Shown: one piece after another, positions 28,908 to 36,355 of the stretch
How the letters are laid out: each line of letters starts with the position of its first letter
Position numbering within the stretch: the first letter of the stretch is position 1
From: Orlajensenia leifsoniae
GTDB taxonomy: Bacteria > Actinomycetota > Actinomycetes > Actinomycetales > Microbacteriaceae
Assembly: GCF_004570845.1 (NCBI RefSeq)
Contig: NZ_SPQZ01000008.1
Location: 1 to 64,000, forward strand
DNA: 64,000 nucleotides
Direction of reading: 5' to 3'
The notes under the pieces: model-generated
What the model saw: the letters and a program-made list of their open reading frames with translations, nothing else
Told to the model about the DNA's origin: nothing
The model's database searches: none
Made by a program: the position numbers and the translations under genes

Positions 28908-30032
28908 TCAGGATGCGGCGAGCGCTGCGATCGCCTGCTTCCAGATCGCCACCTGAGACTCGGCGGACAGCTCGCGGGCGCTGGCGTTCGCGCTCGCCTT
29001 CCACTTCTCCACCTCGTGGACCGTCATGGTGTCCAGAACGGCAGCGAGGTCTTCCGGCGCGAAGCCGTCGGCGACCACTCCGAGCCCGAATCCGTGGACG
29101 TACTCGGCCATCTCCGGCGATGGTCCGATGATCACGCCGAGCCGAGCCTGGACGTAGTCGAACAGCTTGTTGGGCAGGGCCCAGCGATTGTTGAAGTTCG
29201 TCGGCGGAAGGAAGTGCACTCCCACGTCGTAGCGCTGTAGCGTGCTGGAGAGCTCGGCGTACGGCACAGGATCGTTCACCCGCACCCGCCCGCCGGACTC
29301 CGCGGCGCGCTCGCGCAGGTGGTCGAGGAAAGCCGGCTGATTCGGAGTGAGGTAGAAGTCAAGGGTGGCTCCCGAGGTGGAGGCCATCACCCCGGAGACG
29401 AGGTCGTCGAGGCGACGATCGTGCATCGCGGCCCCGGAGTGCACCAGCCGCACGGGTTCGCCGACCGGCTGCGGCTCCGCCACGATGTACGGTGCCGCGT
29501 TGGTGACGATGACCGGGCGGAATCCGAACATGCGGTCGTACTCCCGCGCGAGTCCCCCGCTCACGGTGCTCCACGACGACGCCTGACTGACGTACTCACT
29601 GCACAGCCACTCGACGTACGGCGTGATCTTGAGCTTCCAACCCTCCCAGTCCTCGTGCAGCAACGGCGAGTACTCGTGCAGGTCTGCGTGCACTCCCTTC
29701 GCGGGTTTCAGGCGGAGCGCGATGGGAACGGCTTCGACATCGTTGGCCAGCACGACGTCCCATCGGCCCGGTTTGAGGTGGCGGCGCACCCAGCCGACCG
29801 ACCACAGCGACCAATAGGCGCGTTTGTAGCGCTTCTTCGTGATGCGTCCGTCATGCAGCACGTTGTGGAGCACGTCATCGGGGATGCGGATGTGCTCGGC
29901 CACCCCGTCGGGCGCCTCGCCGTAGCCGCACGTGGTGACCTCGTACTCGTCGCGGAAGGCCTCGACCTGCTTGAGCACGCGCGCATCCCCCGCAATCGGG
30001 GAGAACGAGAGGATGAGCAGTCGGGTCTTCAT
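28908..30032 (-). CDS. Glycosyltransferase, GT-B type
   Basis: A 374-residue protein starting R-L-L-I-L-S-F-S-P-I-A-G-D-A-R-V-L-K-Q, a frequent N-terminus of GT4-like enzymes. H-E-Y-S-P and S-W-S-T-V-S-G-G-L follow. The C-terminal half contains N-K-L-F-D-Y-V-Q-A-R-L-G-V-I-I-G-P, a reduced form of the GT4 donor region. ATG 30032 is preferred over an upstream TTG because a GAGG ribosome-binding site lies nine bases before it. It is a single-gene unit between two operons. Donor unknown. Confidence 0.8.
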   Translation of the reverse strand: MKTRLLILSFSPIAGDARVLKQVEAFRDEYEVTTCGYGEAPDGVAEHIRIPDDVLHNVLHDGRITKKRYKRAYWSLWSVGWVRRHLKPGRWDVVLANDVEAVPIALRLKPAKGVHADLHEYSPLLHEDWEGWKLKITPYVEWLCSEYVSQASSWSTVSGGLAREYDRMFGFRPVIVTNAAPYIVAEPQPVGEPVRLVHSGAAMHDRRLDDLVSGVMASTSGATLDFYLTPNQPAFLDHLRERAAESGGRVRVNDPVPYAELSSTLQRYDVGVHFLPPTNFNNRWALPNKLFDYVQARLGVIIGPSPEMAEYVHGFGLGVVADGFAPEDLAAVLDTMTVHEVEKWKASANASARELSAESQVAIWKQAIAALAAS

Positions 30033-30074
30033 GCGGTTCGGCCTCGTCGTCGTTTGGCTGTTCAATGCCCGTAC

Positions 30075-30080
30075 AGACTA
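30075..30080 (-). promoter_or_regulatory. Candidate -10 box TAGTCT for the GT-B gene
   Basis: About 43 bases before ATG 30032. A leadered mRNA with the GAGG site is expected. Confidence 0.35.
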
Positions 30081-30101
30081 CCGGCCGTCGGGCAGGGCGA
30101 G

Positions 30102-31313
30102 TCAGGACGGCGGGTGGCCGGATCGCAGAAACGGCTCGAGGACGCTGGCGGTCAGCGCGCCGTCATGCACGGCTGCCGCAAACATCGGGCCCCGCTCGGC
30201 GACCGCCCTGTACCGCTCCGGATGGGTGGCGACATCCCGGAGGACCACATCGAGCGTGTCGATCGTCGCCTGCACGATCGGGACCTCGAGGCCGGTGAGG
30301 TTGCGCACATGATCCCGCACCTGCTCGCTCAGATAGCCGATCACGAGGCGGCCACCCGCCATCGCCTCGATCGCCGTCGCCGAGTAGATGCCCAGCCGGA
30401 ACTGCTCGAGAATGATGTCGCTCATGGCCAGGGTGGCCGGCATATCGCTGGCGGGAACGCCCTCGATCCGCCGGTAGTCGATGACTCCCTCATCGTGCAG
30501 ACGACGAGTGGTCGGTTCGATCAGCTCTGTGCCCTTGATGACCGAATTCGTCGGAGCATGCATCACGACCGGGATTCCTCCCCGCAGGACAGGGGTCGCA
30601 TTCGACCACCGGGCCGGATCGACGACGACCGGAAGCCAGATGGCCCCGGGATGGTCGAGGACGAGCTCGGGAGTCGACACGAACACCGTCGCGTCCTGCT
30701 CGGCGAGGAATGCTGCGTTGCCCCGAGCCGTCTCCTCGAGGACGGGAAGCAGCGGCCAGTCCTGGTCGCGGAACGGAGACCACTCCTCCCTGGCCGCGTG
30801 CCGGCTCGGCAGTCGGAGATCGCTTCCGTGGGAGACGTAGCCGACGACGAGTCCGGCCGCTCGCAGTTCACCCGCTTCACGGCGCACGTCGCCGGCGCAG
30901 TAGCCACCCAGGATCGGGCGCTCGGCCTCGACGAGCACGTGGGTGAACCCCTCGAGCACGGCCGCCGCGTGGCGTCGGTACCACCACTCCGAATCGACTG
31001 CGACGTTCTCGGCGACGCGATGGTCGGCCCGGAATCCACGGTCGATGCCGCGGGAGATGACGAGGTTGGCCGCCCCGACCCCCGACAGGCGTTCGGCTGC
31101 ACGGGCCCACTCGAACCCCTGACCCGCGTAGTTGGCGGGAGCGATGAGGAGTCGCACCTCGCCTGCCGGAGGTCTGATGGCGGCCGGCAGATCAGCAGCC
31201 CTGTAGCCGAGGGTGTGCGGAACGAGCCGTACCCGGATCGGCTCGGGAAGGGCGAGCACGACCGCACCGACCGACCGTCGCGCCCAGGCGACGAGCCGCG
31301 CGACCGGGTTCAC
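30102..31313 (-). CDS. GT-B-like glycosyltransferase, N-Y-A-G-Q-G family, copy 3
   Basis: The 403-residue third paralogue keeps I-A-P-A-N-Y-A-G-Q-G-F-E-W-A-R-A (about 53-68), H-G-S-D-L-R-L-P-S-R-H, W-S-P-F-R-D-Q-D, F-V-S-T-P, P-V-V-V-D-P-A-R-W, I-K-G-T and D-I-I-L-E-Q-F-R-L-G-I-Y-S. GTG 31313 overlaps the preceding gene as GTGA. It is the last gene of the WbpD/E/B-like operon, which ties this family to an acidic amino-sugar polymer. The longer upstream frame is out-of-frame shadow sequence. Confidence 0.72.
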   Translation of the reverse strand: MNPVARLVAWARRSVGAVVLALPEPIRVRLVPHTLGYRAADLPAAIRPPAGEVRLLIAPANYAGQGFEWARAAERLSGVGAANLVISRGIDRGFRADHRVAENVAVDSEWWYRRHAAAVLEGFTHVLVEAERPILGGYCAGDVRREAGELRAAGLVVGYVSHGSDLRLPSRHAAREEWSPFRDQDWPLLPVLEETARGNAAFLAEQDATVFVSTPELVLDHPGAIWLPVVVDPARWSNATPVLRGGIPVVMHAPTNSVIKGTELIEPTTRRLHDEGVIDYRRIEGVPASDMPATLAMSDIILEQFRLGIYSATAIEAMAGGRLVIGYLSEQVRDHVRNLTGLEVPIVQATIDTLDVVLRDVATHPERYRAVAERGPMFAAAVHDGALTASVLEPFLRSGHPPS

Positions 31314-32473
31314 GCGCGTTCCGATCCGGCGCCGCTCCGCACGACGGCGGCCGCCTCCCTGGCACGCGCAGAGCTCGATGCGTTGTCGGCCACCCACTGT
31401 GCACGGATTTCTCGGTCCCTCGTGTCCCGGGCTCGTCCGAAGGCGTCGATGAGGGCGTTCGCCACTGAATCGATGTCGTAGTCCACGGCCGTGCCGAGGC
31501 TGCCGGCCGCGATGACGGACCTGGACGGACCGAGGCCGGCGAAGACCACGGGCGTGCCCGTCGCGCTGGACGCGAAGATCTTGGTGGGCAGGGCGAAATC
31601 GTATCCCTGGCCCGGCATGAGGCTCACGAGGCCGGCCCGGGCTGATCGGAGCCACCGCGCGGCCTCTGCAGGCGGCACCGACCCGTGGAACTCCACAGCT
31701 CCAGGCGCCAGGTCGGACGCGAGGCGCTCGAGCGCCCCCCACGCGCTCCCCTGCCCGAGGAAGGCGATCCTGGCGTCCGGGTGAACCACGAGCACGGCGG
31801 GCATGGCACGGATGAAGATGTCGGCGCCCTGCCATTCACTCGTCGTGCCGGCGTAGACCCCCCACGGCGCATCGACGTCGACGTCGCCCGCTGGAGTGAA
31901 TATCTCGGTGTCGATGCCGTTCGGCACGACCACGACATCGGCGCGGGGTGCCAGCATGAGCACTCGATCCCGCACGCCGTCGTTCACAGCGAGCACGCGT
32001 CGCGCTCCGCGTAGTGCGCGTGCCTCGATCCAGCGCACCGCCACGACGACCGGACGGGGAGCGTCGGTGGCCGCCGTCGCGTCCGACCAGATGTCAGCCG
32101 CGTAGTAGACGTACGGCAGCCGGCGGAGGTCGCAGGCGACGCGGACGAGGAGCCCGGTCGTGGGGGGCGGCTCCACGACGACGACGTCGCCGCGCGCAGT
32201 GAACAGCACACGGAAGAACGCCGGCACGTCGAAGCTCATGTACTGCAGGTAGCCGCGCAGGTAGCCACTCCGGTCCCGAAGCACCGGTGCCCGACGGACG
32301 CGCATCCCGGGTGCGTCCGGTCCGGATTCCGAGCGCAGTGCCGGGGGGATTGTGGTCGTGAGCACCTCGACCCGGTCTCCTCCGGCCACGAGCGCCCGGG
32401 TGAGGGCCAGCAGTCGGAAGGATGCCGCGGCCGCCTCGGGCGAGAAGATCCGGCTGACGAGGGTGACTCGCAT
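31310..32473 (-). CDS. Glycosyltransferase family 4 (WbuB-like)
   Basis: The 387-residue GT-B protein begins with R-V-T-L-V-S-R-I-F-S-P-E-A-A-A-A-S-F-R and has P-P-P-T-T-G, D-I-W-S-D-A, V-V-P-N-G-I-D-T-E-I-F and A-L-P-T-K-I-F-A-S-S-A-T-G-T-P-V-V in order. This layout matches WbuB/FnlC-region GT4 enzymes that transfer N-acetylated deoxy- or amino-sugars. It lies one base downstream of the oxidoreductase gene and overlaps copy 3. A role in adding the ManNAc3NAcA-type residue made by the same operon is inferred. Confidence 0.82.
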   Translation of the reverse strand: MRVTLVSRIFSPEAAAASFRLLALTRALVAGGDRVEVLTTTIPPALRSESGPDAPGMRVRRAPVLRDRSGYLRGYLQYMSFDVPAFFRVLFTARGDVVVVEPPPTTGLLVRVACDLRRLPYVYYAADIWSDATAATDAPRPVVVAVRWIEARALRGARRVLAVNDGVRDRVLMLAPRADVVVVPNGIDTEIFTPAGDVDVDAPWGVYAGTTSEWQGADIFIRAMPAVLVVHPDARIAFLGQGSAWGALERLASDLAPGAVEFHGSVPPAEAARWLRSARAGLVSLMPGQGYDFALPTKIFASSATGTPVVFAGLGPSRSVIAAGSLGTAVDYDIDSVANALIDAFGRARDTRDREIRAQWVADNASSSARAREAAAVVRSGAGSERA

Positions 32474-32474
32474 G

Positions 32475-33461
32475 TCAGAAGGTGACGGGCAACCCGCTGC
32501 GCGCCGACTCGAGCGCTCCCTCGACCACCTCGAGGGTGCGCAGGCCCTGCTCGAGGGTCACGATGTCGTTCGAACGACCGAGTACGGCGTCGCGGAAGGC
32601 CTCATGCTCTACGCGCAACGGCTCGCGCTTGGCGAAGGAGTACCGGGTGACGTCTCCTTCTGAAACGCCGCGGAACGAGGACACGGACTCCCATTCGAGC
32701 GGGATGGTGCCATTCGCGAAGAAGGTGAGGTCTCCCGTCGAGGTGTCCGCGACATAGGCGCCGCGCTCGCCGGTGACGACAGTGACGCGCTCCTTCATGG
32801 GGCTGAGCCAGTTCACCAGGTGAGAGACGATGACCCCGTTCGCGAGGCGTCCGGTGACCGCGATCATGTCCTCGTGGTTGCGTCCGCTCTTGAAGGTGGT
32901 CTGCGCGTAGACGGAGGCGTAGGTGCTCTGCGCCACCCACGAGGTGAGGTCGATGTCATGCGAGGCGAGATCCTTCGCCACGCCGACATCGGCGATGCGG
33001 GCGGGGAAGGCGCTCTGGCGTCGGGTGACGATCTGGTACACCTCGCCGAGGTCGCCGGCGGCCAGCCGGGAACGGAGTTCCTGGAGCGCCGGGTTGAAGC
33101 GCTCGACGTGTCCGACAGCGCCGACCAGTCCCCTCTCGGCGAAGGCCGCGACCATGCGATTGCCCGCGTCGACGCTGTGGGCGATCGGCTTCTCCACGAG
33201 GGTGTGCACGCCTGCCGCGGCGAGTTGGAGGGCGGCATCCTCGTGGAACTGCGTGGGAACAGCGACGACCGCGATGTCGATTCCCGCCGCGATGAGCGAT
33301 TCGATGTCGGGAAGCACCTCGAGAGCTCCGGCGACGCCGTGCGGATCACCACCGGGATCGGCGATCGCGACGAGTTCGACGCCGTCGACCTCGCGCAGCA
33401 CCCGAGCGTGGTGGCGCCCCATGACACCGACGCCGAGCAGGCCGGCGCGCAACGCAGCCAT
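32475..33461 (-). CDS. wbpB: Gfo/Idh/MocA-family sugar dehydrogenase, WbpB-like
   Basis: The 328 residues show the N-terminal NAD loop G-V-G-V-M-G-R-H-H (10-18) and the family E-K-P-I-A-H-S (90-96), with D-L-A-S-H-D-I-D-L later as the catalytic-histidine region. In the WbpB reaction, C3 of UDP-GlcNAcA is oxidised to the ketone before transamination. The adjacent aminotransferase and acetyltransferase make that assignment likely, but the family is broad. The ATG overlaps the aminotransferase stop by one base. Confidence 0.72.
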   Translation of the reverse strand: MAALRAGLLGVGVMGRHHARVLREVDGVELVAIADPGGDPHGVAGALEVLPDIESLIAAGIDIAVVAVPTQFHEDAALQLAAAGVHTLVEKPIAHSVDAGNRMVAAFAERGLVGAVGHVERFNPALQELRSRLAAGDLGEVYQIVTRRQSAFPARIADVGVAKDLASHDIDLTSWVAQSTYASVYAQTTFKSGRNHEDMIAVTGRLANGVIVSHLVNWLSPMKERVTVVTGERGAYVADTSTGDLTFFANGTIPLEWESVSSFRGVSEGDVTRYSFAKREPLRVEHEAFRDAVLGRSNDIVTLEQGLRTLEVVEGALESARSGLPVTF

Positions 33462-34561
33462 CAGGCGCCAGCCATCGCGACAGCGTTGACCGCAGCGACG
33501 ATGCGCTCGAGGTCGGACTGCGAGAGTGAGGGATGCACGGGCAGTGACGCGACCTCGCTGGCAGCTTTCTCCGTCTCGGGGAGATCGAGTGCCGGCGCGA
33601 AGTGAGCGAGGGACGGCAGGCGATGGTTCGGAATCGGGTAATAGACCCCCGAACCGATCGCGTGCTCCTCGCGGAGCGCGGTGACGAAGCCATCGCGGTC
33701 CTCAGGTACACGCACCGTGTACTGGTGGTAGACGTGACGCGCTCCCGGTGCGACGCGCGGAATCACGACGCCCTGCAGGTTGGCGTCGAGGAAGGCGGCA
33801 TTGCTGCGGCGGGCCTCGGTCCAGGCACCCACCTTGGTGAGCTGTACACGGCCGATGGCAGCATGGATGTCCGTCATGCGGTTGTTGAAGCCGATGAGCT
33901 CGTTCTCGTACTGCTTCTCCATGCCCTGATTGCGCAGCAGCTTGACGTTGCGCACGATCATCTCGTCGGCGCAGCTGACCATGCCGCCCTCCCCGCTGGT
34001 CATGTTCTTGGTCGGGTAGAGGCTGAACATGGCGAAGGTGCCGAAGGTTCCCACGCGGTGACCGTCGATCTCGGCGCCGTGGGCCTGGGCGGCGTCTTCG
34101 TAGAGGGCGACGCCGTGCCGGTCCGCCACGGCGCGCAGCTCGGCCATGAGGGCGGGGTGGCCGTAGAGGTGCACGGGCATGATGCCCTTGGTGCGCGGCG
34201 TGATGGCGGCCTCGACGGCGCGCGGGTCGAGCGAGAAGTAGTCGGGCTCGATGTCGGCGAACACCGGGGTGGCACCGGTGAGGGCGACGGAGTTCCCCGT
34301 GGCCGCGAAGGTGAACGACGGCACGATGACCTCGTCGCCCGCGCCGACTCCCGAGGCCAGAAGGCCGAGGTGCAGTCCGGAGGTGCCGGAGTTGACGGCG
34401 ACGCTCGCGCGCCCCTCGACCATCTCGACGGCGAACTCCCGTTCGAACTCAGCGACCTCGGGGCCTTGGGCCACCATTCCTGAAAGGAGGACGCGGTCGA
34501 CCGCTGCACGCTCGTCGTCGCCGATGATCGGCTTCGCGGCGGGGATGAAAGTGTCAGTCAT
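33461..34561 (-). CDS. wbpE: DegT/DnrJ/EryC1 sugar aminotransferase, WbpE-like
   Basis: A 366-residue PLP enzyme. E-D-A-A-Q-A-H-G-A holds D156, which contacts the cofactor ring nitrogen. K185 in S-L-Y-P-T-K-N-M-T-S-G-E-G-G is the Schiff-base lysine, and S-G-T-S-G-L-H-L at 58-65 binds phosphate. In the WbpE role it converts the 3-keto sugar to the 3-amino sugar. ATG 34561 is chosen; the TTG three codons upstream has no support. It overlaps both neighbours and so is made in step with WbpB and WbpD homologues. Confidence 0.85.
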   Translation of the reverse strand: MTDTFIPAAKPIIGDDERAAVDRVLLSGMVAQGPEVAEFEREFAVEMVEGRASVAVNSGTSGLHLGLLASGVGAGDEVIVPSFTFAATGNSVALTGATPVFADIEPDYFSLDPRAVEAAITPRTKGIMPVHLYGHPALMAELRAVADRHGVALYEDAAQAHGAEIDGHRVGTFGTFAMFSLYPTKNMTSGEGGMVSCADEMIVRNVKLLRNQGMEKQYENELIGFNNRMTDIHAAIGRVQLTKVGAWTEARRSNAAFLDANLQGVVIPRVAPGARHVYHQYTVRVPEDRDGFVTALREEHAIGSGVYYPIPNHRLPSLAHFAPALDLPETEKAASEVASLPVHPSLSQSDLERIVAAVNAVAMAGA

Positions 34562-35165
34562 GTTCGGCAAGCTCTTCGAGCGCCCCTTCGTTCTCTCTGT
34601 ACCGGGTTCCCGTCGCCGGGCACACCCAGTGCGAACCGTCTTCGACGAGTCGCTGTCCTGCTCGCCCGACCCAGCCCAGCCGGCGAGCTGGCACGCCGGC
34701 CATGAGGGCGAAGTCGGGCACGTCCCGTGTGACGACGGCGCCGGCGGCGATCGTCGCCCAGGCGCCGATCGTCACGGGAGCCACGCACACGGCGCGGGCG
34801 CCGATGGAGGCGCCGTCCTTGATGGTCACCCCGACGGGTTCCCAGTCGTGCGCGCTCTTCTGCGTTCCGTCGGGGTTCACCGCCCGGGGGTAGGTGTCGT
34901 TGGTCAACACGACCGCGGGGCCGATGAAGACCCCGTGGCCGAGATGCGCGGGCTCGTAGATCAGTGCGTAGTTCTGCACCTTGCAGTTGTCCCCGAGGAC
35001 GACGCCGGTTCCGATGTAGGCCCCGCGCCCGATGACGCAGTTCTCACCGAGAACGGCCGTCTCGCGCACCTGGGCGAGATGCCAGATGGAACTGCCTGAT
35101 CCGATGGTCGCATCGTCGGCGACATCGGCCGAATCCACGATTCGGACGCCGGGGCTCGTCGGCAC
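34554..35165 (-). CDS. wbpD: Left-handed beta-helix N-acetyltransferase, WbpD-like
   Basis: The 203-residue protein is made of hexapeptide repeats: I-G-S-G-S-S, I-W-H-L-A-Q-V-R, V-L-G-E-N-C, I-G-R-G-A-Y, V-L-G-D-N-C, then N-D-x-Y-P-R-A and I-G-A-R-A-V, a pattern specific to WbpD-type UDP-3-amino-sugar N-acetyltransferases. An AGGAGG ribosome-binding site nine bases upstream selects GTG 35165, despite a long open frame beyond. It would acetylate the C3 amino group of UDP-GlcNAc3NA. It is the first gene of the five-gene operon ending at 30102. Confidence 0.85.
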   Translation of the reverse strand: MPTSPGVRIVDSADVADDATIGSGSSIWHLAQVRETAVLGENCVIGRGAYIGTGVVLGDNCKVQNYALIYEPAHLGHGVFIGPAVVLTNDTYPRAVNPDGTQKSAHDWEPVGVTIKDGASIGARAVCVAPVTIGAWATIAAGAVVTRDVPDFALMAGVPARRLGWVGRAGQRLVEDGSHWVCPATGTRYRENEGALEELAEHD

Positions 35166-35211
35166 TGTGCGGTTCCTCCTGGATCTGGTACTGGCATGCG
35201 CTGCAGCGCCC

Positions 35212-35217
35212 AGCCTA
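35212..35217 (-). promoter_or_regulatory. Candidate -10 box TAGGCT for the wbpD-wbpE-wbpB operon
   Basis: 47 bases before GTG 35165, in the 75-bp divergent gap. A leadered mRNA fits the strong AGGAGG site. Confidence 0.5.
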
Positions 35218-35240
35218 TCGCGTTCTGCAAGAATGGTCTG

Positions 35241-35951
35241 ATGCACGCACCTGCCCCCAGCCCCGCCGTCGACCCTCGGCGACACGCTGCGGACACGTGG
35301 ATCGTCATCCCCCTCTACAACGAACGCACCGTCATCGAGCAGGTCATCGTCGACCTGCGCGTGCACTTCGATCACATCGTCTGCATCGACGACGGCAGCG
35401 TCGACGGATCCGCCGCGGTCGCAGCATCGGCTGGGGCCCGGGTGGTGCACCACCCGGTCAACCTCGGGCAGGGAGCCGCCCTGCAGACCGGATTCGAGTA
35501 CGTCGAGGCGCATCCTGAAGCCCGCTACATCGTCACGTTCGATGCCGACGGCCAGCACAGGGTGAGCGATGCCGTCGAGATGGTCGACCTGGCCAAGGCC
35601 GACGACCTCGCCATAGTGTTCGGCTCGAGGTTCCTCGACGACCGCACCAATCCCGGATGGCTGAAGCACGTCATCCTGAAGACGGCCGTCTGGGTCACGA
35701 ACCTCACCACGGGCCTCCGGTTGACGGATGCGCACAACGGTCTCCGCGTCATCCGCACGGATGCCGCCCGCCGGATCGAGCTGGAGCAGGACGGCATGGC
35801 GCATGCCACCGAGATCGTCCTGAAGCTCGGGCGCACCAGGCTTCCCTGGAAGGAATACCCCGTGGAACTCCTCTACACGGACTACTCGAAGGCCAAGGGC
35901 CAGTCGGTGCTGAACTCCGTCAACATCCTCGTCGATCTGCTGGTGCGCTGA
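35241..35951 (+). CDS. Polyprenyl-phosphate glycosyltransferase (GT2), second copy
   Basis: The 236 residues read I-V-I-P-L-Y-N-E-R-T (21-30), C-I-D-D-G-S-V-D-G-S (48-57), F-D-A-D-G-Q-H (100-106) and F-G-S-R-F, the DPM1/GtrB pattern seen also at 5550-6305. There is no C-terminal membrane segment. The next gene, a DUF2304 protein, overlaps by one base. ATG 35241 is used; an AAGAAT -10-like sequence ends six bases upstream, so the start may be leaderless. It probably makes an undecaprenyl-phosphate sugar. Confidence 0.88.
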   Translation: MHAPAPSPAVDPRRHAADTWIVIPLYNERTVIEQVIVDLRVHFDHIVCIDDGSVDGSAAVAASAGARVVHHPVNLGQGAALQTGFEYVEAHPEARYIVTFDADGQHRVSDAVEMVDLAKADDLAIVFGSRFLDDRTNPGWLKHVILKTAVWVTNLTTGLRLTDAHNGLRVIRTDAARRIELEQDGMAHATEIVLKLGRTRLPWKEYPVELLYTDYSKAKGQSVLNSVNILVDLLVR

Positions 35952-36307
35952 TGTGGATCCAGATCCTCCTCGTCATCGGCGTCGTCGTCGTCGGACTCTT
36001 CCTCGCCCGTCCGGGCGGAAGCGACAGCCACCTGGCGCTGCGCCGCCTGTTCATGGCCGGATTCGTGATCGTGGCGATCGTGTCGATCATCTTCCCCCAG
36101 TGGCTCAGCTGGCTCGCCAACCTCATCGGGGTCGGGCGCGGAGCCGACCTGCTGCTCTACGCCCTCGTGCTGGCGTTCCTCGTGTTCGTGGCGACGACCT
36201 ATCGCCGCAACGTCGCGGTGAACCGCCGCATCACGCGGCTGGCCCGTGAGGTCGCCCTGGCACGCGCCGCCGCCGAAGACGCCGGGATCGAGCGCCCCCA
36301 GGCCTGA
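35951..36307 (+). CDS. DUF2304 membrane protein, second copy
   Basis: A 118-residue protein with three membrane helices (about 3-20, 32-52 and 64-82) and a charged C-terminal helix. It is coupled to the GT2 by a TGATG overlap, exactly as the pair at 5550-6694 is coupled by ATGA. It should anchor or assist the GT2. The 3' end faces the convergent DUF6541 gene with 43 bp between. Confidence 0.83.
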   Translation: MWIQILLVIGVVVVGLFLARPGGSDSHLALRRLFMAGFVIVAIVSIIFPQWLSWLANLIGVGRGADLLLYALVLAFLVFVATTYRRNVAVNRRITRLAREVALARAAAEDAGIERPQA

Positions 36308-36341
36308 CGGCCGATCAGCACCCACCTTGGCCGCTCCCGAC

Positions 36342-36355
36342 CCTGACCGCTCAGG
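36342..36355. terminator. Short hairpin between convergent genes
   Basis: CCTGA-CCGC-TCAGG, a 5-bp stem overlapping the stop of the minus-strand gene. A weak terminator candidate. Confidence 0.3.
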
